A DNA stretch of 64,000 bases from Paenibacillus gallinarum (GTDB taxonomy: Bacteria; Bacillota; Bacilli; Paenibacillales; Paenibacillaceae). Shown in pieces: positions 1 through 9,104 of this stretch. The notes below the pieces were generated by a model that saw only the letters and a list, made by a program, of their open reading frames with translations, was not told the DNA's origin and ran no database searches. The stretch's first letter is position 1, and every line of letters starts with the position of its first letter. The DNA is taken from contig NZ_JACSQL010000014.1 of NCBI RefSeq assembly GCF_014836635.1, forward strand, positions 1-64,000. The letters run 5' to 3'. The position numbers and the translations under genes were made by a program.

Positions 1-69
1 AGCTCAGCTGGATAGAGCGTTTGACTACGAATCAAAAGGCCGGGAGTTCGAATCTCTCAGGGCGCGCCA
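1..69 (+). tRNA. tRNA-Arg (ACG), 5' end cut by window
   Basis: The sequence has a D-arm (AGCTCAGCTGGATAGAGC), an anticodon loop CTACGAA with anticodon ACG, a T-arm with GTTCGAATC, and an encoded CCA end at 67-69. The first acceptor-stem bases lie before the window. It is followed closely by two more tRNAs, so this is the tail of a tRNA cluster. Confidence 0.93.
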
Positions 70-77
70 TTATATTT

Positions 78-151
78 CGGGATGTAGCTCAGCTTGGTAG
101 AGCACCTGGTTTGGGACCAGGGGGTCGCATGTTCAAATCGTGTCATCCCGA
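78..151 (+). tRNA. tRNA-Pro (TGG)
   Basis: A full cloverleaf is readable. The acceptor stem CGGGATG pairs with CATCCCG, the anticodon arm CTGGT/ACCAG encloses TTTGGGA (anticodon TGG), and the T-loop is GTTCAAATC. No CCA is encoded after the discriminator A. Confidence 0.95.
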
Positions 152-161
152 TACTTTATAT

Positions 162-235
162 GCGGGTGTAGTTCAATGGTAGAACTTCAGCCTTCCAAGC
201 TGATAGCGTGGGTTCGATTCCCATCACCCGCTCCA
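162..235 (+). tRNA. tRNA-Gly (TCC)
   Basis: The acceptor stem GCGGGTG pairs with CACCCGC. The anticodon loop contains TCC, the T-arm is GGTTCGATTCC, and CCA is encoded at the 3' end. It is the last tRNA of the cluster and is followed by a terminator. Confidence 0.96.
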
Positions 236-249
236 ATTATTTAACGTAA

Positions 250-278
250 AGTCTGGTTCAGTAACTAGGCTTTTTTTT
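250..278 (+). terminator. Terminator of the tRNA cluster
   Basis: A nine-pair stem with G-U pairs (AGTCTGGTT with AACTAGGCT, loop CAGT) runs into eight T residues. The AT-rich stretch from 279 to 590, up to the ppc ribosome binding site, holds no other feature I can support. Confidence 0.75.
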
Positions 279-608
279 GTATATATAGATATAATTAATG
301 GATCAATTAGTGTATTACTAGATGTGTGCTTGTTACTAGATTGTACTTGCTTTTATGCAATTGCAAATAAATATTGGATACATTGATTAACATATAGAAG
401 CAATAAATCAGCTTATCCACTGTTGAATTGGTCAAGAGAATCTCTAGAAATACGACAAGAAAAGCAGTATTTTACATTAAAAGTTACAAAAAACCTGTAT
501 TTTCTATCACAAAACTAAAGATTTTCACTGATTTTTATTGTATTATGTTATGAAGGTGTCATTTTTTTACGTAGAATTTTGTAATTAGCTGGAGATAGGA
601 GGATAAGC

Positions 609-3401
609 ATGACAGAAATTACGGTAACCGCGAACAAAAGCAATTCTAACAACTTGTTGCGCCGGGATGTGCGGTTTCTTGGTAATATACTCGGGGAGGT
701 TCTCGTCCATCAAGGAGGTAATGAACTTCTAGACGTGGTAGAAAAAATTCGTGAAACCAGTAAGGCTTTACGAGCAGAATATACGCCAGAGTTGTATCAA
801 GAATTCCTTAGTATGATCAAGCAATTAGATTCTGAGAAGCGCCATCAAGTGATACGAGCTTTTGCAGTATACTTTCAATTGGTGAACATTGCGGAACAGA
901 ACCACCGAATTCGCCGCAAACGTGACTACGAAAGATCTGCAGGAGAGACTGTGCAGCCAGGATCAATCGAAATGGCTGTTAAAACTTTGAAGGAAAAAGG
1001 GTTTGGATATAATGATGTTCAGGAAATCCTAAGTTCTCTTTCCCTTGAGCTTGTTATGACTGCGCATCCTACGGAAGCCATGCGTCGTGTTATTCTCGAT
1101 ATACATAAACGTATATCGGAAGATGTCATGCTATTAGATAATCCTATACTAACGCTCCGGGAACGTGAACAGCTGCGGGAGAAATTACTCAACGAAGTCA
1201 TTACCCTGTGGCAAACGGACGAACTGAGAGATCGTAAACCTACTGTGCTTGATGAAGTAAGAAACGGAATGTACTATTTCCATGAAACTCTATTCCATGT
1301 ACTACCTGATGTTTATGAAGAACTAGAACGTTGCTTACAAAAGTATTATCCAGAAAATAGCTGGCATGTACCTACGTACCTGAGATTTGGCTCCTGGATT
1401 GGTGGAGACCGTGATGGAAATCCATCGGTAACTTCTGATGTGACTTGGGAGACACTCCGAGTGCAACGTAAGCTTGCTATACGCGAATATAAACGTATTT
1501 TAATTGAGCTGATGGGAAATTTAAGTTTCAGCACTAATATCGTAAACGTATCTGAAGAATTAATGGCTTCTATTGAAGAGGATCGAAAACATGTAGTTAT
1601 TAAGAAAGCAGACATATGGCGTAATGAGAAAGAACCTTACCGTATTAAACTTGCTTATATGATAACTAAACTTAGTAATGTTTTTGATGAAAGCAAATTG
1701 GGTCAGCCGGATCGGTATGACTCACCAGAGGAATTAATTCGTGATTTAAAAGTGATCGATTGTAGCTTGCGTCATCATTATGCTGACTATGTTGCAGATA
1801 CGTATATCAAGAAAACGATTCGCCAAGTAGAACTTTTTGGATTCCACACTGCTACGTTAGATATTCGTCAGCACAGTCAAGAGCATGAAAATGCGATGAC
1901 AGAAATTTTAGCTCATATGAATATTGTGGAAGATTATTCTGCGCTCAGTGAGGAAGAAAAGATTAATTTACTTGCTGATTTGCTCAATGATCCGCGTCCA
2001 TTAACATCATCTCACTTTAAGTATAGTGAGAATACACATGAATGCTTGGAAGTATATCGTACCATCTACCGAGCTCAAAAAGAGTACGGAAAGAACTGCA
2101 TAACTAGTTATCTGATTAGTATGACACGAGGTGCAAGTGATCTGCTCGAAGTAATGGTCCTCGCTAAAGAAGTTGGGTTATATCGTATCGAACCTGACGG
2201 CACTGTTGTATGCTCAATTCAGTCCGTACCTTTATTCGAGACGATTGATGACTTACATGCTGCTCCGCAAATCATGAAACGTCTGTTTGATTTGCCAGTC
2301 TATCGTAAAAGTGTCCTAGCAAGAAATGACGTACATGAAATCATGCTTGGATACTCTGACAGTAATAAAGATGGTGGAGTAGTCACAGCGAACTGGGAAC
2401 TGCTTGTTGCGATGAATGATATTACGGCGATGAGTAAAGATTACGGAGTGAAGTTGAAATTCTTCCATGGACGCGGAGGAGCTCTTGGACGCGGAGGAAT
2501 GACATTAAATCGCAGTATTCTGGCTCAGCCGTCTCATACCATTGGTGGAGGTATTAAAATTACTGAACAAGGAGAGGTTATCTCTTCTCGTTATTCACTT
2601 AAAGGTATTGCTTATCGCAGCCTGGAGCAAGCTACGTCTGCATTATTAACATCAGCAACTGCTGCTCGTACGGAGAAAGTCGATGAGAAAGAAGCTGGGT
2701 GGAAAGAGATCATTAGAGAAATTTCCGAAGTTTCACTGGAAAAGTACCAAGATCTTATTTTCCGCGACAAAGATTTCTTCGATTTCTTTAAAGAATCTAC
2801 TCCTTTGCCTGAGATTGGGGAACTAAATATTGGTTCTCGTCCATCTAAGCGTAAGAATAGCGACCGATTTGAGGACCTGCGTGCGATTCCATGGGTGTTT
2901 GCATGGACACAGAGCCGTTACCTCTTCCCGGCATGGTACGCAGCTGGTACGGGTCTACAGAGTTTCTACCAAGGTAAGGAAGAGAACCTGAAGGTTCTAC
3001 AAGATATGTATAATAACTATCCTTTCTTTAGTACCTTGATAGATACAGTACAAATGGCAGTAGCGAAAGCGGATATGAATATCTCAAAACAGTATACTTA
3101 TATGGTTAAGGATGAAGAAGTACGTAATCGGATTGTGGGACTTATTAAAGAAGAATATAAGTTGACCAAAGATCTGTTACTTAAAGTAACGGGACAACAA
3201 GAGATTTTGGATAACGTACCTGTTATTCAAGAATCGATCCGTTTGCGGAATCCATATGTTGATCCGTTAAGTTATCTCCAAGTTCAACTGCTTGCAGAGC
3301 TACGTGAACTGCGCGAGCAAGACGGCGATGATGCGGAGCTGCTTCGTGAAGTGTTGTTAACCATCAATGGTATTGCTGCAGGGCTACGAAATACAGGTTG
3401 A
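609..3401 (+). CDS. ppc: Phosphoenolpyruvate carboxylase
   Basis: This cytoplasmic enzyme adds bicarbonate to phosphoenolpyruvate to give oxaloacetate and so refills the TCA cycle. The 930-residue length fits the bacterial family. Seen: the active-site histidine motif TAHPTE (His153), GGDRDGNP at 265-272, the glycine-rich catalytic loop FHGRGGALGRGG near 619-630, PWVFAWTQSR in the C-terminal part, and the conserved C-terminal end RNTG. The ATG at 609 follows a strong GGAGATAGGAGG. It is monocistronic, lying between the tRNA terminator and its own terminator. Bacillus subtilis relies on pyruvate carboxylase, whereas Paenibacillus and some other Bacillales carry ppc, which agrees with the organism guess. 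Confidence 0.97.
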   Translation: MTEITVTANKSNSNNLLRRDVRFLGNILGEVLVHQGGNELLDVVEKIRETSKALRAEYTPELYQEFLSMIKQLDSEKRHQVIRAFAVYFQLVNIAEQNHRIRRKRDYERSAGETVQPGSIEMAVKTLKEKGFGYNDVQEILSSLSLELVMTAHPTEAMRRVILDIHKRISEDVMLLDNPILTLREREQLREKLLNEVITLWQTDELRDRKPTVLDEVRNGMYYFHETLFHVLPDVYEELERCLQKYYPENSWHVPTYLRFGSWIGGDRDGNPSVTSDVTWETLRVQRKLAIREYKRILIELMGNLSFSTNIVNVSEELMASIEEDRKHVVIKKADIWRNEKEPYRIKLAYMITKLSNVFDESKLGQPDRYDSPEELIRDLKVIDCSLRHHYADYVADTYIKKTIRQVELFGFHTATLDIRQHSQEHENAMTEILAHMNIVEDYSALSEEEKINLLADLLNDPRPLTSSHFKYSENTHECLEVYRTIYRAQKEYGKNCITSYLISMTRGASDLLEVMVLAKEVGLYRIEPDGTVVCSIQSVPLFETIDDLHAAPQIMKRLFDLPVYRKSVLARNDVHEIMLGYSDSNKDGGVVTANWELLVAMNDITAMSKDYGVKLKFFHGRGGALGRGGMTLNRSILAQPSHTIGGGIKITEQGEVISSRYSLKGIAYRSLEQATSALLTSATAARTEKVDEKEAGWKEIIREISEVSLEKYQDLIFRDKDFFDFFKESTPLPEIGELNIGSRPSKRKNSDRFEDLRAIPWVFAWTQSRYLFPAWYAAGTGLQSFYQGKEENLKVLQDMYNNYPFFSTLIDTVQMAVAKADMNISKQYTYMVKDEEVRNRIVGLIKEEYKLTKDLLLKVTGQQEILDNVPVIQESIRLRNPYVDPLSYLQVQLLAELRELREQDGDDAELLREVLLTINGIAAGLRNTG

Positions 3402-3447
3402 TAAGTCGTTAAATACAAAGCGAAATCATGACTATAGGTTTTTCAAT

Positions 3448-3486
3448 AAACGGGGGATCTTGCAAAAGAGACCCCGGTTTTTTTTG
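3448..3486 (+). terminator. Terminator after ppc
   Basis: The hairpin core CGGGG/CCCCG is flanked by AAA/TTT pairing and followed by a run of T residues. It separates ppc from the sigW region. Confidence 0.85.
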
Positions 3487-3612
3487 TGATATTTTTAATG
3501 GATTCATAGTTGAAATGGATTGCAATTTAGGTGGACATCGATTACGATTTGAATGATGTAGGTAGCCAAATAGGGCGGTACGAAAGACCCATCAGCAAGT
3601 CTGGGGGAATAG

Positions 3613-4182
3613 ATGGTGGACAATTTAGAAAAAAGGTTGGTCAAACTCATACTCAAGGGAGATCAGCGAGCTTTTGCTGAGCTTGTAGAGTTATACAAAG
3701 ACAAATTATTTCATTTGGCTTATCGTATGCTCAATAATCGGCACGAGGCGGAAGATATTGTACAGGAAACTTTTTTACGGGTATATCGGAATATGGAAAA
3801 ATATGATCCTGAACAGAAGTTTTCTACATGGATTTACCGTATTGCTACGAACTTGTGTATCGATAGGTTAAGAAGAAAGAAGCCTTCGTATTCACTTGAT
3901 GCGGAAATTGGTGAGCAGGAAGGAACAGATGGTTATGCCATGCTCCCAAGTGATGATCGGACTCCGGAAAGTGAAGCTCTATTATCAGAGACACAACGGA
4001 TTATTCGAGATGCCATTGAAACTTTGCCAGCAAAGTATAAATCCATTATGGTACTGCGCTATTTGCAGGATCTTTCTCTTCAGGAGATTAGTGAAGTATT
4101 GGACATGCCGGTAACAACGATCAAAACAAGAGTACATAGAGGTCGTGAGTTTTTACGTAAAAAACTTGAATATAAACTCTAG
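3613..4182 (+). CDS. sigW: ECF sigma factor, SigW type
   Basis: This is a sigma-70 factor of the extracytoplasmic function group that directs RNA polymerase to envelope-stress promoters. The 189-residue protein has region 2 (core binding and -10 recognition, with DIVQETFLRVYRN near 48-60) and region 4 (a helix-turn-helix with SLQEISEVLDMP and TTIKTRVHRGREFLRKK at the C-terminus). The SigW assignment rests on length and on gene order: an anti-sigma factor follows, then cdaA-cdaR-glmM-glmS as in Bacillus. The ATG follows GGGGGAATAG. A sigma-W-like promoter lies downstream of this gene, before rsiW, not upstream of sigW where I looked for one. Confidence 0.92.
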   Translation: MVDNLEKRLVKLILKGDQRAFAELVELYKDKLFHLAYRMLNNRHEAEDIVQETFLRVYRNMEKYDPEQKFSTWIYRIATNLCIDRLRRKKPSYSLDAEIGEQEGTDGYAMLPSDDRTPESEALLSETQRIIRDAIETLPAKYKSIMVLRYLQDLSLQEISEVLDMPVTTIKTRVHRGREFLRKKLEYKL

Positions 4183-4208
4183 GTTGTTTTGTTATTTTTT
4201 AAATTTAA

Positions 4209-4235
4209 TGAAACGATCTTGAGCGTCACTGCGTA
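4209..4235 (+). promoter_or_regulatory. Sigma-W-type promoter between sigW and rsiW
   Basis: TGAAAC (4209-4214) and CGTA (4232-4235) are separated by 17 bases and match the known sigma-W consensus TGAAAC-N16/17-CGTA. The site lies in the 151-base gap between the two genes, so it would drive rsiW. Read by eye, not scored. Confidence 0.65.
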
Positions 4236-4333
4236 TAACATGAAAACGAGTCTTATGTTTAATACGTAGTTACGCAAACAAGTTTATTTATAGACGTGAG
4301 ACTTCATAGATCTTGAGGAAAGGATATGCTCAT

Positions 4334-4951
4334 ATGGATTGCAATGAAATCACCTCTTTAATGCATGAATATTTAGATGATGAACTTTCGACTGCCCAGA
4401 AGAAGGGGCTCGAGAATCATTTGTCGATGTGTCCTGACTGCCGCATGCTTTTTAAAGAGTTAGAACAGACGGATATGCTACTTTATGCTATGAAACATTA
4501 TTCCCCGTCTGCTTCAGATGAGCTGACTGATCGGATCATGAGTGCTGTACCACAACCGAAGAAGCAGCAACCTTGGCTGAAATGGGTGAAGCGACATCCT
4601 GCATTTACTGCTGCTGCTGTATTTTTGTTAGTCATGTTGTCCAGTACTCTTAGCTTCTGGGATCAGAGCGATCAGCTGATCGTTAAAGGCAGTGATCTGG
4701 ATCAAATCGTAATTGAAGGGAATAATGTTATTATTCCAGAAGGCAAGTCTATAAACGGGGATTTAACCGTGGAAAATGGAACAGCTCAGATATATGGCAA
4801 CGTAGAAGGGAATCTTACGGTTATTGATGGTTCTTACAATATGCAAGCATCTACAGCACATGTTTCCGGGCAGATCAAGAGTATAGACCAGGCACTTGAT
4901 TGGATTTGGTATAAGGTAACAAACATCATGTCCGTTGTAGCGTATCGCTAA
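4334..4951 (+). CDS. rsiW: Anti-sigma factor RsiW with zinc-binding N-terminus
   Basis: This single-pass membrane protein should hold SigW inactive until it is cleaved by site-1 and site-2 proteases. The N-terminus has the zinc anti-sigma pattern Cys3, His29, Cys33, Cys36 (HLSMCPDC). One membrane helix lies near residues 90-107. The outer part, about 115-190, is rich in beta-strand-like repeats (GDLTVENG, GNVEGNLTVIDG) resembling bactofilin or polymer-forming domains. I chose the ATG at 4334 because AGGAAAGGA lies nine bases upstream and the family starts with M-x-C-x-E. A TTG at 4313 would put the ribosome binding site inside the gene. The gene has its own sigma-W-like promoter. Confidence 0.9.
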   Translation: MDCNEITSLMHEYLDDELSTAQKKGLENHLSMCPDCRMLFKELEQTDMLLYAMKHYSPSASDELTDRIMSAVPQPKKQQPWLKWVKRHPAFTAAAVFLLVMLSSTLSFWDQSDQLIVKGSDLDQIVIEGNNVIIPEGKSINGDLTVENGTAQIYGNVEGNLTVIDGSYNMQASTAHVSGQIKSIDQALDWIWYKVTNIMSVVAYR

Positions 4952-4999
4952 GAAGGTATTAAATGGTAGTCGTTAGGCAATATTTTATAAACATTACCA

Positions 5000-5030
5000 G
5001 GGCACCTCGGCTGCGAGGGGCTCTTTTTTT
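5000..5030 (+). terminator. Terminator after rsiW
   Basis: An imperfect stem GGGCACCTCG/CGAGGGGCTC is followed by seven T residues. It separates the sigma/anti-sigma pair from cdaA. Confidence 0.8.
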
Positions 5031-5191
5031 CATAGAACAGGGCATATTTATAATAAATGGGTAATTTGATGGTTGCTCGCTTGCAAGTTGTACTTTAACG
5101 TTATAACCTAGATATAAAGAAGAACATACTATAACTACAACTTAAATAGCGTGTAGCGTTTACTCAACAAGGGGATAACGGGGGCAAAAGG

Positions 5192-6016
5192 ATGAACTAT
5201 TTTGCGGACTTAACATGGCAAGAGTCCATTAAAGACATTATAGATATATTAATCGTAGGCTACATTATATACCAAATCATCCTGCTTGTTCGGGGTACAC
5301 GTGCTGTGCAATTGCTGAAAGGGATACTCTTATTGGTGGTGATTTGGGTTGTCAGCACCTGGTTTAATCTCTACACATTAAAGTGGCTCATGAACCAATT
5401 CTTTACTTTCAGTGTGGTTGGTCTATTCATCATCTTCCAACCGGAGCTCCGCCGTGCACTTGAACAGTTAGGACGAGGTAAATGGTTTAATCGGATTAGT
5501 GCAGATAATGAGGAATTTAGCAGGTTTACGAATGAATTAATTAAAGCCATAAACTACTGTTCTCGCCGTAAGATCGGGGCATTAATTGTCTTTGAACGAG
5601 AGACGGGCCTTAATGAATACACAGAATCAGGTATTAAGATGAACTCTGTGTTAAGTTCGGAACTGCTCATTAATATATTCATACCGAATACACCGCTTCA
5701 TGACGGGGCTGTTATTCTACAAGGGAAACAGATTGCGGCGGCAGCCTGTTATTTACCTTTATCAGAGAACCCTTTCATTAGTAAGGAACTGGGCACACGT
5801 CACCGGGCAGCTATCGGGGTTAGTGAAGTTGCCGATGCTGTTGCCATTGTGGTATCTGAAGAAACGGGTCAGATTTCCCTTGCGATTAATGGTCAGGTCG
5901 TAAGAGATATTAAAGAAGAATCACTCATTTCCAAATTACATGAAGAACTTCGTCCATCTTCTACTCTTAAAGAGAAGCGCAACCCGTTCTGGAAACGGAA
6001 GGGGGGACGTCAGTAA
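5192..6016 (+). CDS. cdaA: Membrane diadenylate cyclase CdaA
   Basis: CdaA condenses two ATP into cyclic di-AMP, the second messenger for potassium and osmotic balance and wall integrity. Three hydrophobic helices fill the first ~80 residues. The catalytic DAC domain follows with LHDGAVIL (DGA at 171-173) and GTRHRAAIG (RHR at 203-205), both signature motifs. Its 274 residues match the Bacillus protein. The stop overlaps the cdaR start in TAATG, so the two are translationally coupled. CdaR is the known membrane regulator of CdaA, and GlmM also binds and inhibits CdaA in other Firmicutes. This operon therefore encodes the enzyme and both regulators. Confidence 0.97.
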   Translation: MNYFADLTWQESIKDIIDILIVGYIIYQIILLVRGTRAVQLLKGILLLVVIWVVSTWFNLYTLKWLMNQFFTFSVVGLFIIFQPELRRALEQLGRGKWFNRISADNEEFSRFTNELIKAINYCSRRKIGALIVFERETGLNEYTESGIKMNSVLSSELLINIFIPNTPLHDGAVILQGKQIAAAACYLPLSENPFISKELGTRHRAAIGVSEVADAVAIVVSEETGQISLAINGQVVRDIKEESLISKLHEELRPSSTLKEKRNPFWKRKGGRQ

Positions 6017-7464
6017 TGGATAAATGGTTCAATAATAACAATTTTGCCAAAATATTGGCGCTAGCGGTCAGTCTTCTATTGTGGGCTATGGTTCATTCGA
6101 ACGATGTTACACCGACGCCAACAACAAACACTTCCATAGAACCTCGTGCGATTGATAACGTCAAAATCGAAGCTTATGGAATTGATTCATCTAAATATGT
6201 ACTAACATCCATGAGTGAAACAGAAGTAGAAATGCAGGTCAGAGGTCAGCGTTCTGTACTCACTTCTGTATTTACGGATGAATATAAAGTAAGACTGGAT
6301 TTAAGCAACGTTAGTCCGGGTACAACGACGCTTCCTCTTAGTCATGTGGTTCCAAAAGGTGTGGAATTTGTATCTATGGAACCTTCCAGTGTAACAGTTA
6401 CGATTGAGGAATTATCGTCCCAAGATTTTGAAGTAAATGTGGTTACTACAGGAACGCCAGCAGAGGGATATGCAGTAGGGACGCCGGTTATTACACCAAA
6501 TGAACCTGTAAGAGTTACTTTGCCAGATAGCCAACTTGCTGCTGTGGGGAAGGTTCAAGGTACGGTTAATGTTGATGGGGCAACTGAGAATGTAACTGAG
6601 AAAAAAGTGAAGTTAGTAGCTTATGATCTGGAAGGAAAAGAGATAGAAGGAGCGGTTATTGAACCAGCTGCTGTCTCTGTTGATATTCCGATATCTGAGA
6701 AATTTGCTAAAGTTCCTTTAAAAATTCAGTACGAAGGTCAGCTCCCCGAAGGGCTTACTTTAGCTAAAGTGGATTCAAGTGTAAGTGAGGTAACGTTGTT
6801 CGGAAGCCAAGAAGAGCTGGTAGGGATAGAGTCCTATAGTGGAGTGACTTTGGACCTTAGCACACTTAAAGAGGCTGGTACAGAGACAATTAATGTGGAC
6901 TTGACGCCGCCCTCTGGTTTTGAGAAAATCGAGCCGAGCTCCGCTGTACTTACGGTGACTGTTGTTGCATCGGAAGAATCGTCTGTTAGCGAAAAAATAA
7001 TTCGTAACGTTCCCGTTACTCTTCAGGAACCTGGGGGCAGTTTAACTGCGACAATAACTCGTCCCCAAAGTGGAAATAAAGATATAACGGTTTCGGGTCC
7101 GAGTGATATGCTGGATAATGTTGATGCTAGTGATATTAAACTTGTTGCGGACGCGAAAAACCTCAAGGAAGGTAACCATGTAGTTGCGTTACAGGTAGAA
7201 GTACCTGATTACGTGACGGTTAAATCTTCTTCGGCGGATCTTAAAGTTTCCATACAGGTAAAGGATGATTCAGAAGAAACATCTACAACTCCGGCCGAAC
7301 CTGAAACGAAGCCGGATGAAGATAGCGGAACGGAAACACCGAATAATCAAGGCTCAGAAGAGGATACAGATGCTGGAACCTCTGATGGGAGCACTGATGA
7401 AAATACGGAAAACGACTCAGAAGAAAACGATAGCTCAGCTGGAGCAAATTCTTCATCACCGTAA
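6016..7464 (+). CDS. cdaR: CdaA regulator CdaR (YbbR repeats)
   Basis: CdaR is a membrane-anchored extracellular protein that modulates CdaA. An N-terminal membrane anchor (about residues 10-26, ILALAVSLLLWAMVHS) is followed by four YbbR-like repeats over about 50-410. The last ~65 residues are low-complexity and strongly acidic (Asp, Glu, Ser, Thr). The 482-residue length matches Bacillus YbbR. It starts at the ATG overlapping the cdaA stop and precedes glmM by about 110 bases. Confidence 0.93.
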   Translation: MDKWFNNNNFAKILALAVSLLLWAMVHSNDVTPTPTTNTSIEPRAIDNVKIEAYGIDSSKYVLTSMSETEVEMQVRGQRSVLTSVFTDEYKVRLDLSNVSPGTTTLPLSHVVPKGVEFVSMEPSSVTVTIEELSSQDFEVNVVTTGTPAEGYAVGTPVITPNEPVRVTLPDSQLAAVGKVQGTVNVDGATENVTEKKVKLVAYDLEGKEIEGAVIEPAAVSVDIPISEKFAKVPLKIQYEGQLPEGLTLAKVDSSVSEVTLFGSQEELVGIESYSGVTLDLSTLKEAGTETINVDLTPPSGFEKIEPSSAVLTVTVVASEESSVSEKIIRNVPVTLQEPGGSLTATITRPQSGNKDITVSGPSDMLDNVDASDIKLVADAKNLKEGNHVVALQVEVPDYVTVKSSSADLKVSIQVKDDSEETSTTPAEPETKPDEDSGTETPNNQGSEEDTDAGTSDGSTDENTENDSEENDSSAGANSSSP

Positions 7465-7576
7465 TAGAAACACCGTAATAGAAACAATGTATAAGCCATT
7501 AAAGTACTTATACAAAGGCAGATATGAAAACGAATTTTTGATAAAGATGATATAAAAAAAGAGGGGTAAACAAACA

Positions 7577-8920
7577 ATGGGGAAATATTTTGGTACCGAT
7601 GGAGTTCGTGGAGTAGCCAATAAAGAATTAACAGCTGAAATGGCCTACAGTATTGGCCGCTGTGGAGGATATGTACTTGCTGGTGGAGTAGAACGTCCAA
7701 AAGTCGTGATTGGTATGGATACTCGAATCTCTGGATTGATGTTGGAGTCTGCTCTAATCGCTGGATTATTATCCATCGGAGCAGATGTAATTCGTCTTGG
7801 TGTAGTTTCTACACCAGCGGTAGCATATTTGACGCGAACTCTTAAAGCAGATGCGGGAGTAATGATCTCAGCTTCTCATAATCCGGTACAAGATAACGGC
7901 ATCAAATTCTTTGGTGGCGATGGTTTTAAACTTTCTGATGAGACTGAAAATCGTATTGAAGAGTTGATGGATGCCTACGAAGATGAACTCCCACGTCCAA
8001 TCGGGGGTAATTTAGGTGCGCTTACCGTTAATGATCATGCGAAGTTCGAATATCTTGATTTCTTGAAAACAACAGTCTCTTCCCGTTTTGACGGAATGAA
8101 AATTGTACTTGACTGTGCACATGGGGCTGCTTATGAACTTGCTCCTAAACTGTTTACAGACCTAGGGGCAGAAGTGATTACAATTGGTGCGGAACCAACG
8201 GGACTTAACATCAATGATCATTGCGGGTCTACACATCCCGAGCAACTAAAAGAAGAAGTTCTGCGTCATGGTGCAGAACTTGGGCTTGCTTTTGATGGCG
8301 ATGCAGACCGTCTGATTGCCATTGATGAGACAGGGGCGGAAGTAGATGGTGACTTTATTCTGTGTATTTGCGGCGATGCAATGAACCGTGCAGGCAAATT
8401 AAAAGACGGAACCATCGTGTCCACTGTTATGAGTAATATTGGATTCTATAAAGCAACTGAGAAATTAGGACTTAAAACGGCAAAAACTGCAGTCGGCGAC
8501 CGTTACGTGATGGAAGAAATGCGCCGTGGGGGATATAACCTGGGCGGAGAACAATCCGGGCATGTAATCTTCCTTGATTACAACACGACGGGTGATGGTA
8601 TGCTGACAGGTATTCAGCTGGTAAATACACTTAAAGAGTCTGGCAAAAAACTCAGTGAGCTTAAATCGATCATGAAACAATATCCTCAGGTTCTTGTGAA
8701 TGTTCGTGTAGAAGACAAGAGTAAGTTTGAAGGTAATAAAGGAATTGAAGAAGCCATTGTTGCAGTAGAGAACAAGCTTGGCGATAACGGACGTGTCCTA
8801 GTAAGGGCATCTGGTACCGAATCACTAATTCGTGTTATGGCAGAAGGTCCAGACCGTGACGAATTGGAACAATTTGTGGAGCAGATTGCAGTTGTCGTGA
8901 AAAAAGAGCTTTCTGTATAA
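7577..8920 (+). CDS. glmM: Phosphoglucosamine mutase
   Basis: GlmM interconverts glucosamine-6-phosphate and glucosamine-1-phosphate on the way to UDP-GlcNAc and peptidoglycan. The phospho-accepting serine is Ser100 in SASHNP. The metal loop DGDADR and the phosphate-binding RASGTE near the C-terminus are present. Its 447 residues are the usual size. The ATG follows GAGGGG. It lies directly after cdaA-cdaR, and GlmM is a known CdaA interactor. Confidence 0.97.
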   Translation: MGKYFGTDGVRGVANKELTAEMAYSIGRCGGYVLAGGVERPKVVIGMDTRISGLMLESALIAGLLSIGADVIRLGVVSTPAVAYLTRTLKADAGVMISASHNPVQDNGIKFFGGDGFKLSDETENRIEELMDAYEDELPRPIGGNLGALTVNDHAKFEYLDFLKTTVSSRFDGMKIVLDCAHGAAYELAPKLFTDLGAEVITIGAEPTGLNINDHCGSTHPEQLKEEVLRHGAELGLAFDGDADRLIAIDETGAEVDGDFILCICGDAMNRAGKLKDGTIVSTVMSNIGFYKATEKLGLKTAKTAVGDRYVMEEMRRGGYNLGGEQSGHVIFLDYNTTGDGMLTGIQLVNTLKESGKKLSELKSIMKQYPQVLVNVRVEDKSKFEGNKGIEEAIVAVENKLGDNGRVLVRASGTESLIRVMAEGPDRDELEQFVEQIAVVVKKELSV

Positions 8921-8938
8921 ACAAACAAGCTTAAAAAT

Positions 8939-8980
8939 GAGCCTGCGAGACTAATAATGGTTTCCCAGGCTCTATTTTAT
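8939..8980 (+). terminator. Possible terminator after glmM
   Basis: The stem GAGCCTG/CAGGCTC (8939-8945 with 8966-8972) is followed by TATTTTAT, a weak T-tract. It may end the cda-glmM transcript before the separate glmS leader. Confidence 0.55.
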
Positions 8981-9104
8981 GGGTATAAATGATGAAAATG
9001 AATGTAAGGTATAAAGCGCCATTGCAAAACTTACATGAGATGCATATAATGAGTTGTGTGATTCAGATACAGAAAGCGAGGATCGTGAGGTAACAACGTT
9101 TTAA

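Noticed and set aside
3487..3612. Search for a sigma-W promoter directly upstream of sigW
   Set aside because: A TGAAAT at 3511 has no CGTA-like box at the right distance, so no such promoter is claimed there.
5031..5191. Possible c-di-AMP (ydaO-type) riboswitch upstream of cdaA
   Set aside because: None of the conserved ydaO blocks is visible and no terminator lies between this stretch and the gene.
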